Of a stretch of DNA of 64,000 nt, positions 43,150 to 51,391 are shown piece after piece. This DNA is from Haloarcula salina (GTDB lineage Archaea; Halobacteriota; Halobacteria; Halobacteriales; Haloarculaceae). The DNA lies in NCBI RefSeq assembly GCF_010119195.1, contig NZ_WRXL01000001.1, positions 890,376 to 954,375 on the forward strand, read 5' to 3'. The translations under genes were made by a program, and so were the position numbers. How positions within the stretch are numbered: position 1 is the stretch's first letter; each line of letters begins with the position of its first letter. The notes beneath the pieces are model-generated. The model was not told the origin of the DNA and ran no database searches. It saw only the letters and a list, made by a program, of their open reading frames with translations.

Positions 43150-44913
43150 TTAGTCGTCAGACGGGAGCGGCTCGCCGGAGCCGTCGGTCGGCGCGGGCGA
43201 GGCCTGCATGTCGTCGTCTTCGGCGTAGGGGTACCACGTCATCTTCGTGTTGTGCATGTACGGGTCGTGGTAGTCGGTCTCCTCCGGTTCGACCATCTCG
43301 GCCAGCGTCTCCTCGTCGCGGTCTTCGACGAAGTCGCGGAACGTCTCGCCGTCCTCGCGGGCGTCCTCGAAGTTGTTCACGAGGTTCTTGATCGCGCCGG
43401 GCACCTCGTCGGCGGGGACGCGCATCTCAACCCAGTCGGCGAAGCGCGGGTCGTCGCCGAGGCCGCCGCCGAGGCCGATGTCGAGCGCCTCGACCGGCTC
43501 GCCGTCCTTGCGCGTCTTCATGCCGCGCAGGGACACGTCGGCGATCTGGGGCTGAGCGCAGGAGGCCGTACAGCCCGAGAGGTGGATGTGGAACTCGTCG
43601 TGGTCCGCGGGCAGTTCGACGTTGTCGCGGAGCCAGCGGGCGTAGCGGACCTGCCGGTTCTTCGTCTCCACGATGGACAGCGAGCAGAACTCCGTGCCGG
43701 TACAGGCGATGGAGCCGCGCATGAACGGCGACGGGTCGGGAGAGTAGTCCTCGAGCAGTGGCTCGTCGAGCAGGTCGTCGAGGTTCTCCTCGGGCACGTC
43801 GGTGACGATGATGTTCTGGCGCTGGGTCAGACGGACCTCGCCGGAGCCGTACTCGTCGGCGAGTTCGGCCAGTTCGAGCGTGTCGTCCGCGCCCATCCGG
43901 CCGACCAGGACGTTCAGGCCGACGTAGTAGTTGCCGTCGTTCTGCTCGTGGACGCCGACGTGGTCGTTGTGGCCGTCCTGCGAGCCGGTGTTGTAGCTGT
44001 ACTGGTCGCGCATGTCCTCGCCGGCGGTCTCCAGTTCGAAGTCGACGTACTCCTCCTGCAGGACCGAGCGCATCTTCTCCGGTCCCCATTCGTCCATGAG
44101 GAACTTGATTCGGGCGTTGAAGCGGTCCTCGCGGTCGCCGTGGTCCCGGAAGAGCGCGGACATGCCGTGGGCCACGTCCGCGGCCTGCTCCGGCGGGACC
44201 CACACGTCGAGTTCGCGGGCGAGACGCGGTTCCTTGCGGGAGAGGCCGCCGCCGATGCGGACGTTGAAGCCGAGTTCGCCGTCCTTCTCGGCGGGCTCGA
44301 AGGCGAGGTCGTTGATGTCGCCCTGGCCGCAGCCCTCGTCGCAGCCGGCGATAGCGACCTTCCACTTGCGCGGGAGGTTCGAGTAGTCGTCGTTGCCCTT
44401 GAACGTCTCGTGGAGGTCCTTCGCGACGGGCCAGGCGTCGACGTGCTCGTGCTTGTCCTTGCCGGCGACCGGGCAGCCGACGATGTTGCGCCAGGAGTCA
44501 CCGCAGGCCTGCTGGGTGCCGAGACCGACGGACTCCAACTTCTCGAAGATCTCCGGGATGTCCTCCAGTTTGATCCAGTGGAGCTGGATCGACTGACGGG
44601 TCGTCCAGTCGCAGTAGGCGTCGCCGAACTCGGGGTTGTCGGCGGGGCCGGTCGCGTACTCCTTTGCGACCTCGCCGATGACCTCCAGCTGGCCCGGTTC
44701 GATGACGCCGTTCGGTGTCCCGATCCGCATCATGAAGTACGACTCCTGCCCGGAGCGCTGGTGGTACAGGCCCCACCACTTGAAGCGCTCGAACCACGCG
44801 TCGTGCTCGTCCTCGGGGATGGCGTCCCACCCCTCCTCAGCGAACTCCATCAGGTGCTCTCGGATCTCGTTGCCGTACACCTCGTCCTTCCAGTTCTCTA
44901 CTTTCGTGGGCAT
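43150..44913 (-). CDS. nirA: Ferredoxin-dependent assimilatory nitrite (or sulfite) reductase
   Basis: 587 residues from the ATG at 44913 (MPTKVENWKDEVYGNEIREH). The duplicated ferrodoxin-like/sirohaem domains are complete. Siroheme and [4Fe-4S] ligands are CTGTEFC (about 403-409) and GCTASC (about 446-451); NIVGCPVAGKDKHE and WTTRQSIQLHWIKLEDIPEI are typical of NirA. It reduces nitrite to ammonia with six electrons from ferredoxin. A TATA-like element, TGTATATGT on the minus strand (about 44945-44953), lies upstream. No nitrate reductase is in the window, so a sulfite substrate remains possible. Confidence 0.88.
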   Translation of the reverse strand: MPTKVENWKDEVYGNEIREHLMEFAEEGWDAIPEDEHDAWFERFKWWGLYHQRSGQESYFMMRIGTPNGVIEPGQLEVIGEVAKEYATGPADNPEFGDAYCDWTTRQSIQLHWIKLEDIPEIFEKLESVGLGTQQACGDSWRNIVGCPVAGKDKHEHVDAWPVAKDLHETFKGNDDYSNLPRKWKVAIAGCDEGCGQGDINDLAFEPAEKDGELGFNVRIGGGLSRKEPRLARELDVWVPPEQAADVAHGMSALFRDHGDREDRFNARIKFLMDEWGPEKMRSVLQEEYVDFELETAGEDMRDQYSYNTGSQDGHNDHVGVHEQNDGNYYVGLNVLVGRMGADDTLELAELADEYGSGEVRLTQRQNIIVTDVPEENLDDLLDEPLLEDYSPDPSPFMRGSIACTGTEFCSLSIVETKNRQVRYARWLRDNVELPADHDEFHIHLSGCTASCAQPQIADVSLRGMKTRKDGEPVEALDIGLGGGLGDDPRFADWVEMRVPADEVPGAIKNLVNNFEDAREDGETFRDFVEDRDEETLAEMVEPEETDYHDPYMHNTKMTWYPYAEDDDMQASPAPTDGSGEPLPSDD

Positions 44914-45006
44914 AGCTAATTCTACACGATCACTAGCCACCCACACATATACACCACGCCTTGCCGTCAACCGTCTCCCCCACTCCCCAATATAGGGGAT
45001 ATTTAC

Positions 45007-45348
45007 CTACTCCGGAGGGCGAGCGAGCCGCGTCCGCTTCTCCGGGAAATGAATGCTCTCGTGGTCGACACCGTAGAACTCCCCGGATTCGGGGTCTACG
45101 ACGCGACCGACCGTCAGCCAGTCGGTGACGCCGCTCTCGCCACACGCGATACACTGACCGGCGATACGAGCCTCGATGTCCGGGTAGTCGATACCCACTT
45201 TCACGAACCCTTCAGCGAGGAAATCCGTCGTCTCACACCCGCAGAAGTCGCTTCGAGCCAGCAACCACAGGTCCGAGACGTTCACTTCCCTGGAGTCGTT
45301 GACGGAGATCCACGCACCGTCGTCGAGCTGGTGAACGTCGGTCGTCAT
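45007..45348 (-). CDS. Haloarchaeal conserved protein with CxC and CxxC motifs
   Basis: 113 residues. MTTDVHQLDDGAWISVNDSR leads to a domain with FCGCETTDFL and QCIACGESGVTDW, four cysteines that could bind zinc or an iron-sulphur cluster. It lies 93 bp upstream of nirA on the same strand, with nirA having its own promoter between. I know such proteins only as uncharacterised haloarchaeal DUFs. Confidence 0.7.
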   Translation of the reverse strand: MTTDVHQLDDGAWISVNDSREVNVSDLWLLARSDFCGCETTDFLAEGFVKVGIDYPDIEARIAGQCIACGESGVTDWLTVGRVVDPESGEFYGVDHESIHFPEKRTRLARPPE

Positions 45349-45619
45349 TACATCTCATTAACTCACTGGGACACCTGAGGGCGTCGGCGATTGCAAGATT
45401 CACCGGAGCCGGACGGACACCGCTGCAGTCTTGCGGTGGGTGCGTGTCGTTCGCATGGTCCATCCCCCGTCGTCAGACGTACTAGATAGCGGACCTTGTT
45501 TCCGGTAGGCCGCAGTGCGGGTAGAGCTTACAGGAGAGAGGGCGTTTAAGATAGTGGCTCCGTTACAGAGGAGTACGACAGCAGGACGGCCCCGACGGGT
45601 CGTGGCTGCGAGAGAAACG

Positions 45620-45763
45620 ATGACGGACGCACAACAGACCTACGACGAAGACGCTGATCGCGAAGAGCCGACCACGGACCACCTCGACGACGTCGAGGAC
45701 GGGTGCGGCTGTACCGAGATCTGGGAGCACATGAGCGAAGAGCGCGAGAGCGCCGACGACTGA
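45620..45763 (+). CDS. Small acidic protein with CGC motif
   Basis: 47 residues from the ATG at 45620: MTDAQQTYDEDADREEPTTD followed by HLDDVEDGCGCTEIWEHMSE. The DGCGCTEIWEH core is one I associate with a conserved haloarchaeal family of tiny proteins; paired cysteines suggest metal binding. The 35-codon upstream extension is basic and unlikely to be translated. Confidence 0.65.
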   Translation: MTDAQQTYDEDADREEPTTDHLDDVEDGCGCTEIWEHMSEERESADD

Positions 45764-45809
45764 GGCCCGTACGGGATACTTTTGTGCGACGGCCCGTAAA
45801 GAGGGACTG

Positions 45810-46487
45810 ATGCCAGAGGGGCCCGAGGACCACGTACCGTCAACCGATCGCGAGTCGCCGGTCGGGAAGCCGGTCATCCGCGGCGATCCGACACTGACCG
45901 GACAGCGGCCGGAAGACGCCGTCGAGTTCGATCCCGACGACCCCGAGAGCCTCGAACTCGCCGCTGAGACCGTCCGCCGATTCTCCGAGAACACCGCGGG
46001 CGCGGACGACAACGTGTACATCCTCCGCGGTGCGGCCGCGTGTGCCGCCCTGGTCCGCGGCGAGGGGTCCTACAAGGCCGCCGCACAGCGCGCCGGCGGC
46101 GAGGCCTCGGTGTCGTTCATCCGCAAGTGGTCCCGAGTCCACGACCTTCCCCGGTCGATCCGCATCCACGTCGCGAAAGGAGAGATCGCACCGACGGCGG
46201 CGAAACACATCGCCAGAGTTGCGGGCGAAGCTCGACTCCTGCTCGCCTGGGCCGCCATCGATCACGACCTGACCGTCCGCCAGATCCGAGCGATCGCGAG
46301 CCGCGTCAACGACGGTGCGTCGGTCGACGCCGCGCTGGCGGCCGAGGGCTACACGCTCGGGGAGTTGCGGACGCGGATCGACCGCGACGCCTACCGCCGA
46401 CTCCGCCGACAGGCGGCCCTCGACGGTGCGGCTCCGGGCGAGATCCTCTCTGAAGCGGTCGAACAGTACTACGACGACGGACCGTAA
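45810..46487 (+). CDS. DUF7119-like putative DNA-binding protein
   Basis: 225 residues. The centre contains a helix-turn-helix-like pattern SYKAAAQRAGGEASVSFIRK and IAPTAAKHIARVAGEARLLL, similar to ParB-type/HTH sampling domains. The C-terminal segment DRDAYRRLRRQAALDGAAPG resembles a ribbon-helix-helix. Conserved in haloarchaea beside tRNA-Lys as far as I recall. Function unknown; nucleic-acid binding is inferred. Confidence 0.7.
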   Translation: MPEGPEDHVPSTDRESPVGKPVIRGDPTLTGQRPEDAVEFDPDDPESLELAAETVRRFSENTAGADDNVYILRGAAACAALVRGEGSYKAAAQRAGGEASVSFIRKWSRVHDLPRSIRIHVAKGEIAPTAAKHIARVAGEARLLLAWAAIDHDLTVRQIRAIASRVNDGASVDAALAAEGYTLGELRTRIDRDAYRRLRRQAALDGAAPGEILSEAVEQYYDDGP

Positions 46488-46490
46488 GGT

Positions 46491-46498
46491 CTTAATCG
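46491..46498 (+). promoter_or_regulatory. TATA element of tRNA-Lys
   Basis: CTTAATCG, 24-31 bp before the first base of tRNA-Lys. Confidence 0.4.
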
Positions 46499-46521
46499 CC
46501 ACTGCCCCGAGCGAGTATCGA

Positions 46522-46595
46522 GGGCCGGTAGCTCAGTTAGGCAGAGCGTCTGGCTTTTAACCAGATGGTCGGGGGTTCAACTCCCTCCCGGCCCG
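46522..46595 (+). tRNA. tRNA-Lys(UUU)
   Basis: 74 nt. Acceptor GGGCCGG pairs with CCGGCCC; the anticodon arm TCTGG-CTTTTAA-CCAGA has anticodon TTT; the T arm is GGGGGTTCAACTCCC. No intron. The last 22 nt are repeated exactly at 46695-46716, suggesting use as an integration site. Confidence 0.97.
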
Positions 46596-46716
46596 CTCCT
46601 GCGACGAACGGACGTGAAGAGCGGAGCGGCTACGGAGGAATTGAACCCTGAGAGTCGCAGCGTCCGAACGAAGGGAGGACGACCGTCTCTCTCCGGTTCA
46701 ACTCCCTCCCGGCCCG
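46574..46716. repeat. 22-bp direct repeat: tRNA-Lys 3' end and a downstream copy (old attachment site)
   Basis: Positions 46574-46595 (T arm to 3' end of tRNA-Lys) and 46695-46716 are identical over 22 bp, beginning GGTTCAACTCCC. Only 99 bp lie between, with no gene. A duplicated tRNA 3' end is the footprint of site-specific integration; the small interval suggests a decayed or excised element. Confidence 0.8.
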
Positions 46717-46866
46717 TGAGATAGCCGCGAGCGACAGCGGGCGAAGTGAAAATGCAATTCTCTCCCGGGCCACTATGAACGACAGTGAGCAGTGCCGGAG
46801 ACGGATGAAGCGAAGCGACGATCCGGGACCGGACCATTTACCATCGGCACGGCCGACGGGACGGGT

Positions 46867-47082
46867 ATGAGCACGTTAGCAAACGGACTCGACGACCCGT
46901 TTAAACCGCTCGGAGCGACAGTCGGTATTCTGCTCGTCCTGGCGATGCTCGCGGTCCTCGCCGGCGCACCGTGGGCAGTGCATCAACGCATTGGGCCGGT
47001 CGTCGTGCAGATACTGGGCGCACTCGTAATGGGCGTCATCGGGCTCGGGCTCGCATACCTCAGTCTCACGACGGAGGCATAA
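46867..47082 (+). CDS. Small two-helix membrane protein
   Basis: 71 residues from the ATG at 46867 (MSTLANGLDDPFKPLGATVG). Two hydrophobic helices, ILLVLAMLAVLAGAPWAV and VVQILGALVMGVIGLGLAYL. No family recognised. The start is chosen because upstream codons are polar and include tRNA-distal repeat DNA. Confidence 0.65.
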   Translation: MSTLANGLDDPFKPLGATVGILLVLAMLAVLAGAPWAVHQRIGPVVVQILGALVMGVIGLGLAYLSLTTEA

Positions 47083-47142
47083 ACGTCGGCCGGATCCGCT
47101 CGAAGCGAGTCGAAGAGAAAACAGACGTCGTCTGGCCGCTCG

Positions 47143-48012
47143 TTATCCGCGGTTTGGCAGGTACGCCATCGACAGCATCAGGACCGCCGCGATCCCTGAG
47201 AGGATCGAAACGCCCCAGAGACCGTTCGTACGCTCCTTGAAGTAATCCTGCTCGCTGAGTTGCGTCTGGTACTCGCCGTAGTGCTGCGCCGAAACGATTT
47301 CGACCGTGTGGTGGTCTGGGAAGTGCGCGAAGAACCGCTGGTCGTTCAGCGTCACGTTACCGCCTTCCGAGAGTTCGACGGTGTTGTCGCGCGGAGCGAA
47401 CCACTCGAGCGTCGCGCCGCTCTCGGAGACGTTGACGATCGCGGTCTCCTGGGTGCCGCTGTCAGTCTGATGCGGGTAGGTGTCCCCGGTCGAGAACGTC
47501 CGGGTCGCTGGTTCGGGGAGCCACTCCTCGAGCGGGACCTGCGTGTTGTTCGAGCGGTAGACGACGTACTGCGACCCGTTCTGCGTCGCGAGAGTGTTCT
47601 TGACCGCGGAGTCTTGTGCCAGGAGCGCCGAGACGTTGAGTTCTTCGCGGAGCGTCACCGTGCTCTCGTTGGCGTCGGTGAGGACGCGATAGCTCTCGTT
47701 TTGGTACGTTGTCGTCGCGTTGTGTTCGAGCGTCGCGGTGTATCTCGACGACTCGTTCGTCCACGACAGGTCCGCGGCCATGGACCCGCCGCCACCGCCG
47801 CCGTGGCCGCCACCGCCGCCGCCTGCCATGTGGATGTTCGAGGCGGTGTAGGTCGTTCCGCCGACAGTGAACGTGCTCTCGTTGGTCAGTTCCGCGCTCG
47901 CGTCGAGCGTCACGTGCGGCCGCTGGCTCTCCGCGACCCCTATGTACGCGTACGCGGCAACACTGATAACGAGGAAGAACGCGAAGTACGCCGCCGCGGC
48001 TCGTCGTTGCAT
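47143..48012 (-). CDS. Membrane-anchored extracellular protein with Gly/His-rich loop
   Basis: 289 residues. An N-terminal helix (YFAFFLVISVAAYAYIGV) and a C-terminal helix (LWGVSILSGIAAVLMLSMAY) flank an outside domain with many N-x-S/T sites. A GGGGGGHGGGGGG segment lies near residue 65. It probably spans the membrane twice with the large domain outside. The family is unknown to me. An 18-bp palindrome precedes its promoter. Confidence 0.75.
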   Translation of the reverse strand: MQRRAAAAYFAFFLVISVAAYAYIGVAESQRPHVTLDASAELTNESTFTVGGTTYTASNIHMAGGGGGGHGGGGGGSMAADLSWTNESSRYTATLEHNATTTYQNESYRVLTDANESTVTLREELNVSALLAQDSAVKNTLATQNGSQYVVYRSNNTQVPLEEWLPEPATRTFSTGDTYPHQTDSGTQETAIVNVSESGATLEWFAPRDNTVELSEGGNVTLNDQRFFAHFPDHHTVEIVSAQHYGEYQTQLSEQDYFKERTNGLWGVSILSGIAAVLMLSMAYLPNRG

Positions 48013-48350
48013 ATCAGGACGGTCAGACGGCGCGCGGTTTAATGATTACTTTTCGACCGCACGCTCGAGCGTGCGAGCGGCAGGGTACGAGCGATATTCC
48101 CGACTCCATCGGTACATACTGTGGGTCGGTGCGTGACACAGGTCTGTGCGTGTCGCCGGTCAGCGACTCACACGTGCGGGAGACGGCACGCTCACCCGGT
48201 CGCCGGCGGCCCTGCGTGACCCTCGTCAGGACGGACGAGGTGTGCGATCCCACGTTACCGAGAGCAGTACGTCACGACGGGGGTACTGTGACGCCACACG
48301 AAGGCACTGCTCGAAGTAACGTTCAAACGGCCGTGACGCCACGTTCTAGT
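48013..48350. other. Divergent intergenic region
   Basis: Contains a TATA-like stretch GTAATCATTAAACC (minus strand, about 48036-48050) for the membrane protein and the perfect palindrome at 48058-48075. The rest has CACACG/CGTGTG-type words but no convincing gene, although one frame is open from 48042 into the downstream gene. Confidence 0.45.
48058..48075. promoter_or_regulatory. 18-bp perfect palindrome
   Basis: CGCACGCTCGAGCGTGCG, fully self-complementary, directly upstream of the TATA-like region of the gene ending at 47143. The placement suits an activator or repressor site. Confidence 0.45.
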
Positions 48351-48764
48351 GTGACCCAAACCCTTCTCATCTACGACGGGAGCACTCGACTCTTTCGCGC
48401 CGCCGCCGAGACTGTTTCCCGCTTCACCGAGACCCTGACCCTCGTTCCCTGGGAATCCGACGCGGTGCAGGCGTTTCTCCGAGCGCAATTCGGCGACCCA
48501 CCGTTCGCTCTCGTTCTGATCGACGGCGACGCCGTCCACGTCGGTGAAGCGGCCGTCGGTCGCGCTCTCGACGACCTCGACGTGGCGAGGCCGGTCGCGG
48601 ACCTGGTGGAACAGCTGTACCCGGCCGTCGCCGCCCCGTTCGGCCGCGTCGTCCACGGAAAGGCTCCCGCAGATATACACGGGACGTTCAAACTGGACGA
48701 AGCGGCGGCGGCCCACATCGAATCGCTCCGCCGCGTGCACACGATTCCTGTCGATAGCGAGTGA
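48351..48764 (+). CDS. DCC (DUF393)-family protein lacking the active-site cysteines
   Basis: 137 residues from a GTG at 48351: MTQTLLIYDGSTRLFRAAAE. DCC proteins begin YDGxCxLC; here the motif is YDGSTRLF, so both cysteines are gone. The rest fits the family (LTLVPWESDAVQAFLRAQFG, ALVLIDGDAVHVGEAAVGRA). A thiol-oxidoreductase function is therefore unlikely. An in-frame ATG lies 309 bp upstream in non-coding-like sequence and is not used here. Confidence 0.65.
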   Translation: MTQTLLIYDGSTRLFRAAAETVSRFTETLTLVPWESDAVQAFLRAQFGDPPFALVLIDGDAVHVGEAAVGRALDDLDVARPVADLVEQLYPAVAAPFGRVVHGKAPADIHGTFKLDEAAAAHIESLRRVHTIPVDSE

Positions 48765-48911
48765 GACGGCTCTGTTGAAATCCTCGGCCGCGGATAGTTT
48801 TTCGCAGGAGCGCGCTGAATACAGAGCGCGAGTCGGTCACGAGCGAACTGCCCACGTCGAGCGGGAGAGGCAGGATATGAGATTATTACGTCAGAACCCA
48901 GTTTACAGCGT

Positions 48912-49097
48912 ATGCGCTCTTCCGTACAATCAATCCTGTTGATGGGATTTGGATTCATCTTCATCATCACTGGCGGGTTTCTGTTCACACAACTCTCGAC
49001 TATTTCATCGGGGCATGTCCGTCCACGGGTGCTGATCGCCGGGCTAATCTCGGTCGTTCTTGGCGGTGTGTTCCTCTACACGCTTGTGGATGCGTGA
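48912..49097 (+). CDS. Small two-helix membrane protein
   Basis: 61 residues with two hydrophobic segments (VQSILLMGFGFIFIITGGFL and VLIAGLISVVLGGVFLYTLV). No known family. It is the last chromosomal gene before the integrated element; the next 205 bp contain no gene. Confidence 0.65.
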   Translation: MRSSVQSILLMGFGFIFIITGGFLFTQLSTISSGHVRPRVLIAGLISVVLGGVFLYTLVDA

Positions 49098-49302
49098 GCC
49101 CTCAAAACCAAGTGCGTTCCCGTATCGGTACGTTCGCCCAACAACCGTAGCGAATCCACTTACCAGTGACCGAATGAAATATCTGAATGACGGTTGCTGA
49201 ACACAGCGGCGTTTGTATCAAATGTCATGGGTTTCGACGGGGCCAGTGAGACCGAATAGCCGGGGTGCCGATGGCGCTACCGCTCGTCGATGGGTTCGAA
49301 AG

Positions 49303-49319
49303 AAGCCAAGGGCCGGATT
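49303..49319. repeat. attL, left 17-bp attachment repeat
   Basis: AAGCCAAGGGCCGGATT, identical to 63694-63710. It is the reverse-strand copy of the tRNA-Cys 3' end, next to the integrase gene. Confidence 0.88.
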
Positions 49320-49360
49320 CTAGCCCTAGCCTTACAATCCACACAGCCCTCCGTTTGAGT

Positions 49361-50587
49361 ATGACCGACGCCGACCCGAGCGAGGAAATACAGACACTCC
49401 GCGAGCGCCTGGAGAGCGGCGAGCGGGGAGGCAGTGACGCCGACCGCGACCGCCTGCTGGAGATGAGCGACAACATGCAGCTCATCCCATCGGAAATCGG
49501 TGACCATCGGCAGTTGAAGATCCTCCGGCACTGCACGCGGATGTCCGAAGAGGTCGACGACCTCGACCTCGTGGACGTCCTCGACGACGAGGAGGCCGCT
49601 CGCGAGGTCGTCCGCTGGATCCACCGAGAGTACGACAACGAGCACACGAATCAGGACTACCGGACCGCCCTGCGCTCGTTTGGCCGGTACGTCCTCGGTC
49701 GCGACGAACCGCCCGAAACGCTCGCCTGGATCCCGACCGGCACAAGTAACGACTTCGACCCTGTCCCGTCCGAGCGCGACCTGCTCGACTACGAGGCCGA
49801 TGTGAAGCCGATGGCCGAGGCCTGCCACAACACCCGCGACGCCGCCCTCATCATGGTACAGTTCGAGGCCGGACTCCGCGCTGGCGAACTCTACGACCTG
49901 GAAGTCGGCGATATCTTCGACGCCGAGCATACCGTCGGGATCCACCCGGATGGAAAACAGGGTGAAAAGCCGACCCATCTCAAGGTCGCAGTGCCGTTCT
50001 TGCAGAAGTGGCTCGCGGAGCACCCCGCTGGTGGTGACGTGGACGCGCCGCTCTGGAGCAAGATAAGCGACCCCGAGCGTCCTTCCTACAACACCTTCCT
50101 CGAATACTTCAAGCGCGCCGCCGACCGCGCCGGAGTCGACAAGCCAGTCACGCCGACGAACTTCCGGAAGTCGAACACTCGCTTCCTCATCCGTCTCGGG
50201 ATGGACCTCCCGAAGATCGAGGAACGCCAGGGACGCGAGCAGGGGAGTGAACACACGGCCCGCTACCTGGCCCGGTTCGGCGACGACTCGCTGGAACGGT
50301 CCTATGCCGCCCTCCACGGCGTCGACGTCGAAACCGACGACCACGACGAGGTCGCGCCGATCACGTGCCCGCGGTGTGATCGAGACACACCGCGTGACCG
50401 CGACCGATGCATGTGGTGTGGCTTCGCGCTCTCGCAGGAGGCCACCGAGGAAGCCCGCGCCGAGCGAAAACAGGCCCTCGAAGCGGTCAGCCAACTCTCG
50501 GCCCGCGACGATCTCGACACCGACGCCGTCGTCGATACAATCGACCGTCTCATCGACGAACGAGTCGACGCCCGACTCGATCAGTGA
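49361..50587 (+). CDS. Tyrosine recombinase (haloarchaeal SNJ2-like integrase) with C-terminal zinc ribbon
   Basis: 408 residues from the ATG at 49361. Catalytic Arg173 (EAGLRAGELYDLE), Arg269 (PTNFRKSNTRFL) and Tyr302 (TARYLARFG) are visible. The usual H-x-x-R box reads T-N-F-R, as in a haloarchaeal integrase subgroup. A zinc ribbon CPRCDRDTPRDRDRCMWC lies near 355, followed by a helical tail. It should catalyse integration and excision between the two 17-bp repeats. An in-frame upstream ATG at 49265 would begin outside attL and is rejected. Confidence 0.9.
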   Translation: MTDADPSEEIQTLRERLESGERGGSDADRDRLLEMSDNMQLIPSEIGDHRQLKILRHCTRMSEEVDDLDLVDVLDDEEAAREVVRWIHREYDNEHTNQDYRTALRSFGRYVLGRDEPPETLAWIPTGTSNDFDPVPSERDLLDYEADVKPMAEACHNTRDAALIMVQFEAGLRAGELYDLEVGDIFDAEHTVGIHPDGKQGEKPTHLKVAVPFLQKWLAEHPAGGDVDAPLWSKISDPERPSYNTFLEYFKRAADRAGVDKPVTPTNFRKSNTRFLIRLGMDLPKIEERQGREQGSEHTARYLARFGDDSLERSYAALHGVDVETDDHDEVAPITCPRCDRDTPRDRDRCMWCGFALSQEATEEARAERKQALEAVSQLSARDDLDTDAVVDTIDRLIDERVDARLDQ

Positions 50588-50595
50588 CGCGGCCG

Positions 50596-50763
50596 TCACT
50601 GGTCGCCCTCCTGTGCATCGAGGTACTCGAGGGCGCGCCGTGCCCGACCGCTGAGGGGCGAGCCGGACTCGACGATGGCTCGGAGGACCTCGCGGTCGGC
50701 TTCTCGCAGTTGTTCGTACACGTATTCGTCAAGGTCGGTATCTGGTTGAGATGCTCGGCTCAT
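50596..50763 (-). CDS. Small helical protein (55 aa)
   Basis: ATG at 50763, reading MSRASQPDTDLDEYVYEQLR and then EADREVLRAIVESGSPLSGR. The ATGA at 50760-50763 overlaps the stop of the upstream gene. Its composition is that of a halophilic protein, and it converges with the integrase 9 bp away. The helical pattern with LSGRARRALEYL suggests a small DNA-binding or accessory protein, perhaps an excisionase-like factor; no match recognised. Confidence 0.6.
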   Translation of the reverse strand: MSRASQPDTDLDEYVYEQLREADREVLRAIVESGSPLSGRARRALEYLDAQEGDQ

Positions 50764-50984
50764 GAACTCGTCACATCCTCGAAAGTGTCGTCGGGGTGGT
50801 CACACCAACAGGCCTGAGGAACGTCTTCGTAGCCCCCGGAGAGGTCCGAATCAAGGCGCTTCCAGGCCGGTTCGTCATGCGGGCCTGAGAACGCGCGCTC
50901 CGCGGGGAAGACTCGGCTGTCAGTGGACTGATCAGCGGGCTGTTCTGGTTGGTCGGCGTTCGGTTCAGTTCTCTGAGCGCTCAT
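50760..50984 (-). CDS. Small hypothetical protein with CWCD motif
   Basis: 74 residues from the ATG at 50984 (MSAQRTEPNADQPEQPADQS), ending ACWCDHPDDTFEDVTSS. Acidic and largely disordered. It overlaps the next gene by 4 bp (ATGA). A longer in-frame extension to 51137 looks unlike a haloarchaeal protein start. Unknown. Confidence 0.5.
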   Translation of the reverse strand: MSAQRTEPNADQPEQPADQSTDSRVFPAERAFSGPHDEPAWKRLDSDLSGGYEDVPQACWCDHPDDTFEDVTSS

Positions 50985-51173
50985 GGGGTGAAAAACCGCC
51001 CCGAGCACGAACCACGCGAAAAGCGTAAGCCGCTGGAGTGCGAAACCCAGCGTGAGTACGTGCCATTGGCGGTCGTGCTCGTCGTCGCAGCTTACTTCGG
51101 TGGCTCGCGGGCGCTGGTGACGCCCGGTCATCACCACCGTTCAATTCGACTTTAGTGAGTGTCATCTGTCTGT

Positions 51174-51329
51174 TTAGTTGATTGCCTCACCGGCCTCAGT
51201 CGACATCCCAAGCACTACCCGGAGATAGTCGTCGTACGTCTCTAATCCCGCCCCGTCGACGCGTTCTTTGAGTTCGTCACGAACTGCGGGCGTCGTTGGA
51301 ACGCGAGCAGTCAGCCGGTCGGAAGGCAT
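51174..51329 (-). CDS. Small RHH-type (antitoxin-like) regulator
   Basis: 51 residues from the ATG at 51329: MPSDRLTARVPTTPAVRDEL and then KERVDGAGLETYDDYLRVVL. The V-P-x-T...L-K-E-R...TYDDYLR pattern matches short haloarchaeal ribbon-helix-helix antitoxin-like proteins. It is divergent from the next gene with a 62-bp gap that should hold both promoters. No toxin gene is adjacent. Confidence 0.6.
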   Translation of the reverse strand: MPSDRLTARVPTTPAVRDELKERVDGAGLETYDDYLRVVLGMSTEAGEAIN

Positions 51330-51391
51330 ATCTCGTTTACAACTCACAGCCGGAGGGTTTATTATTCTGCCGGAACAAAAAACATTCCGAG

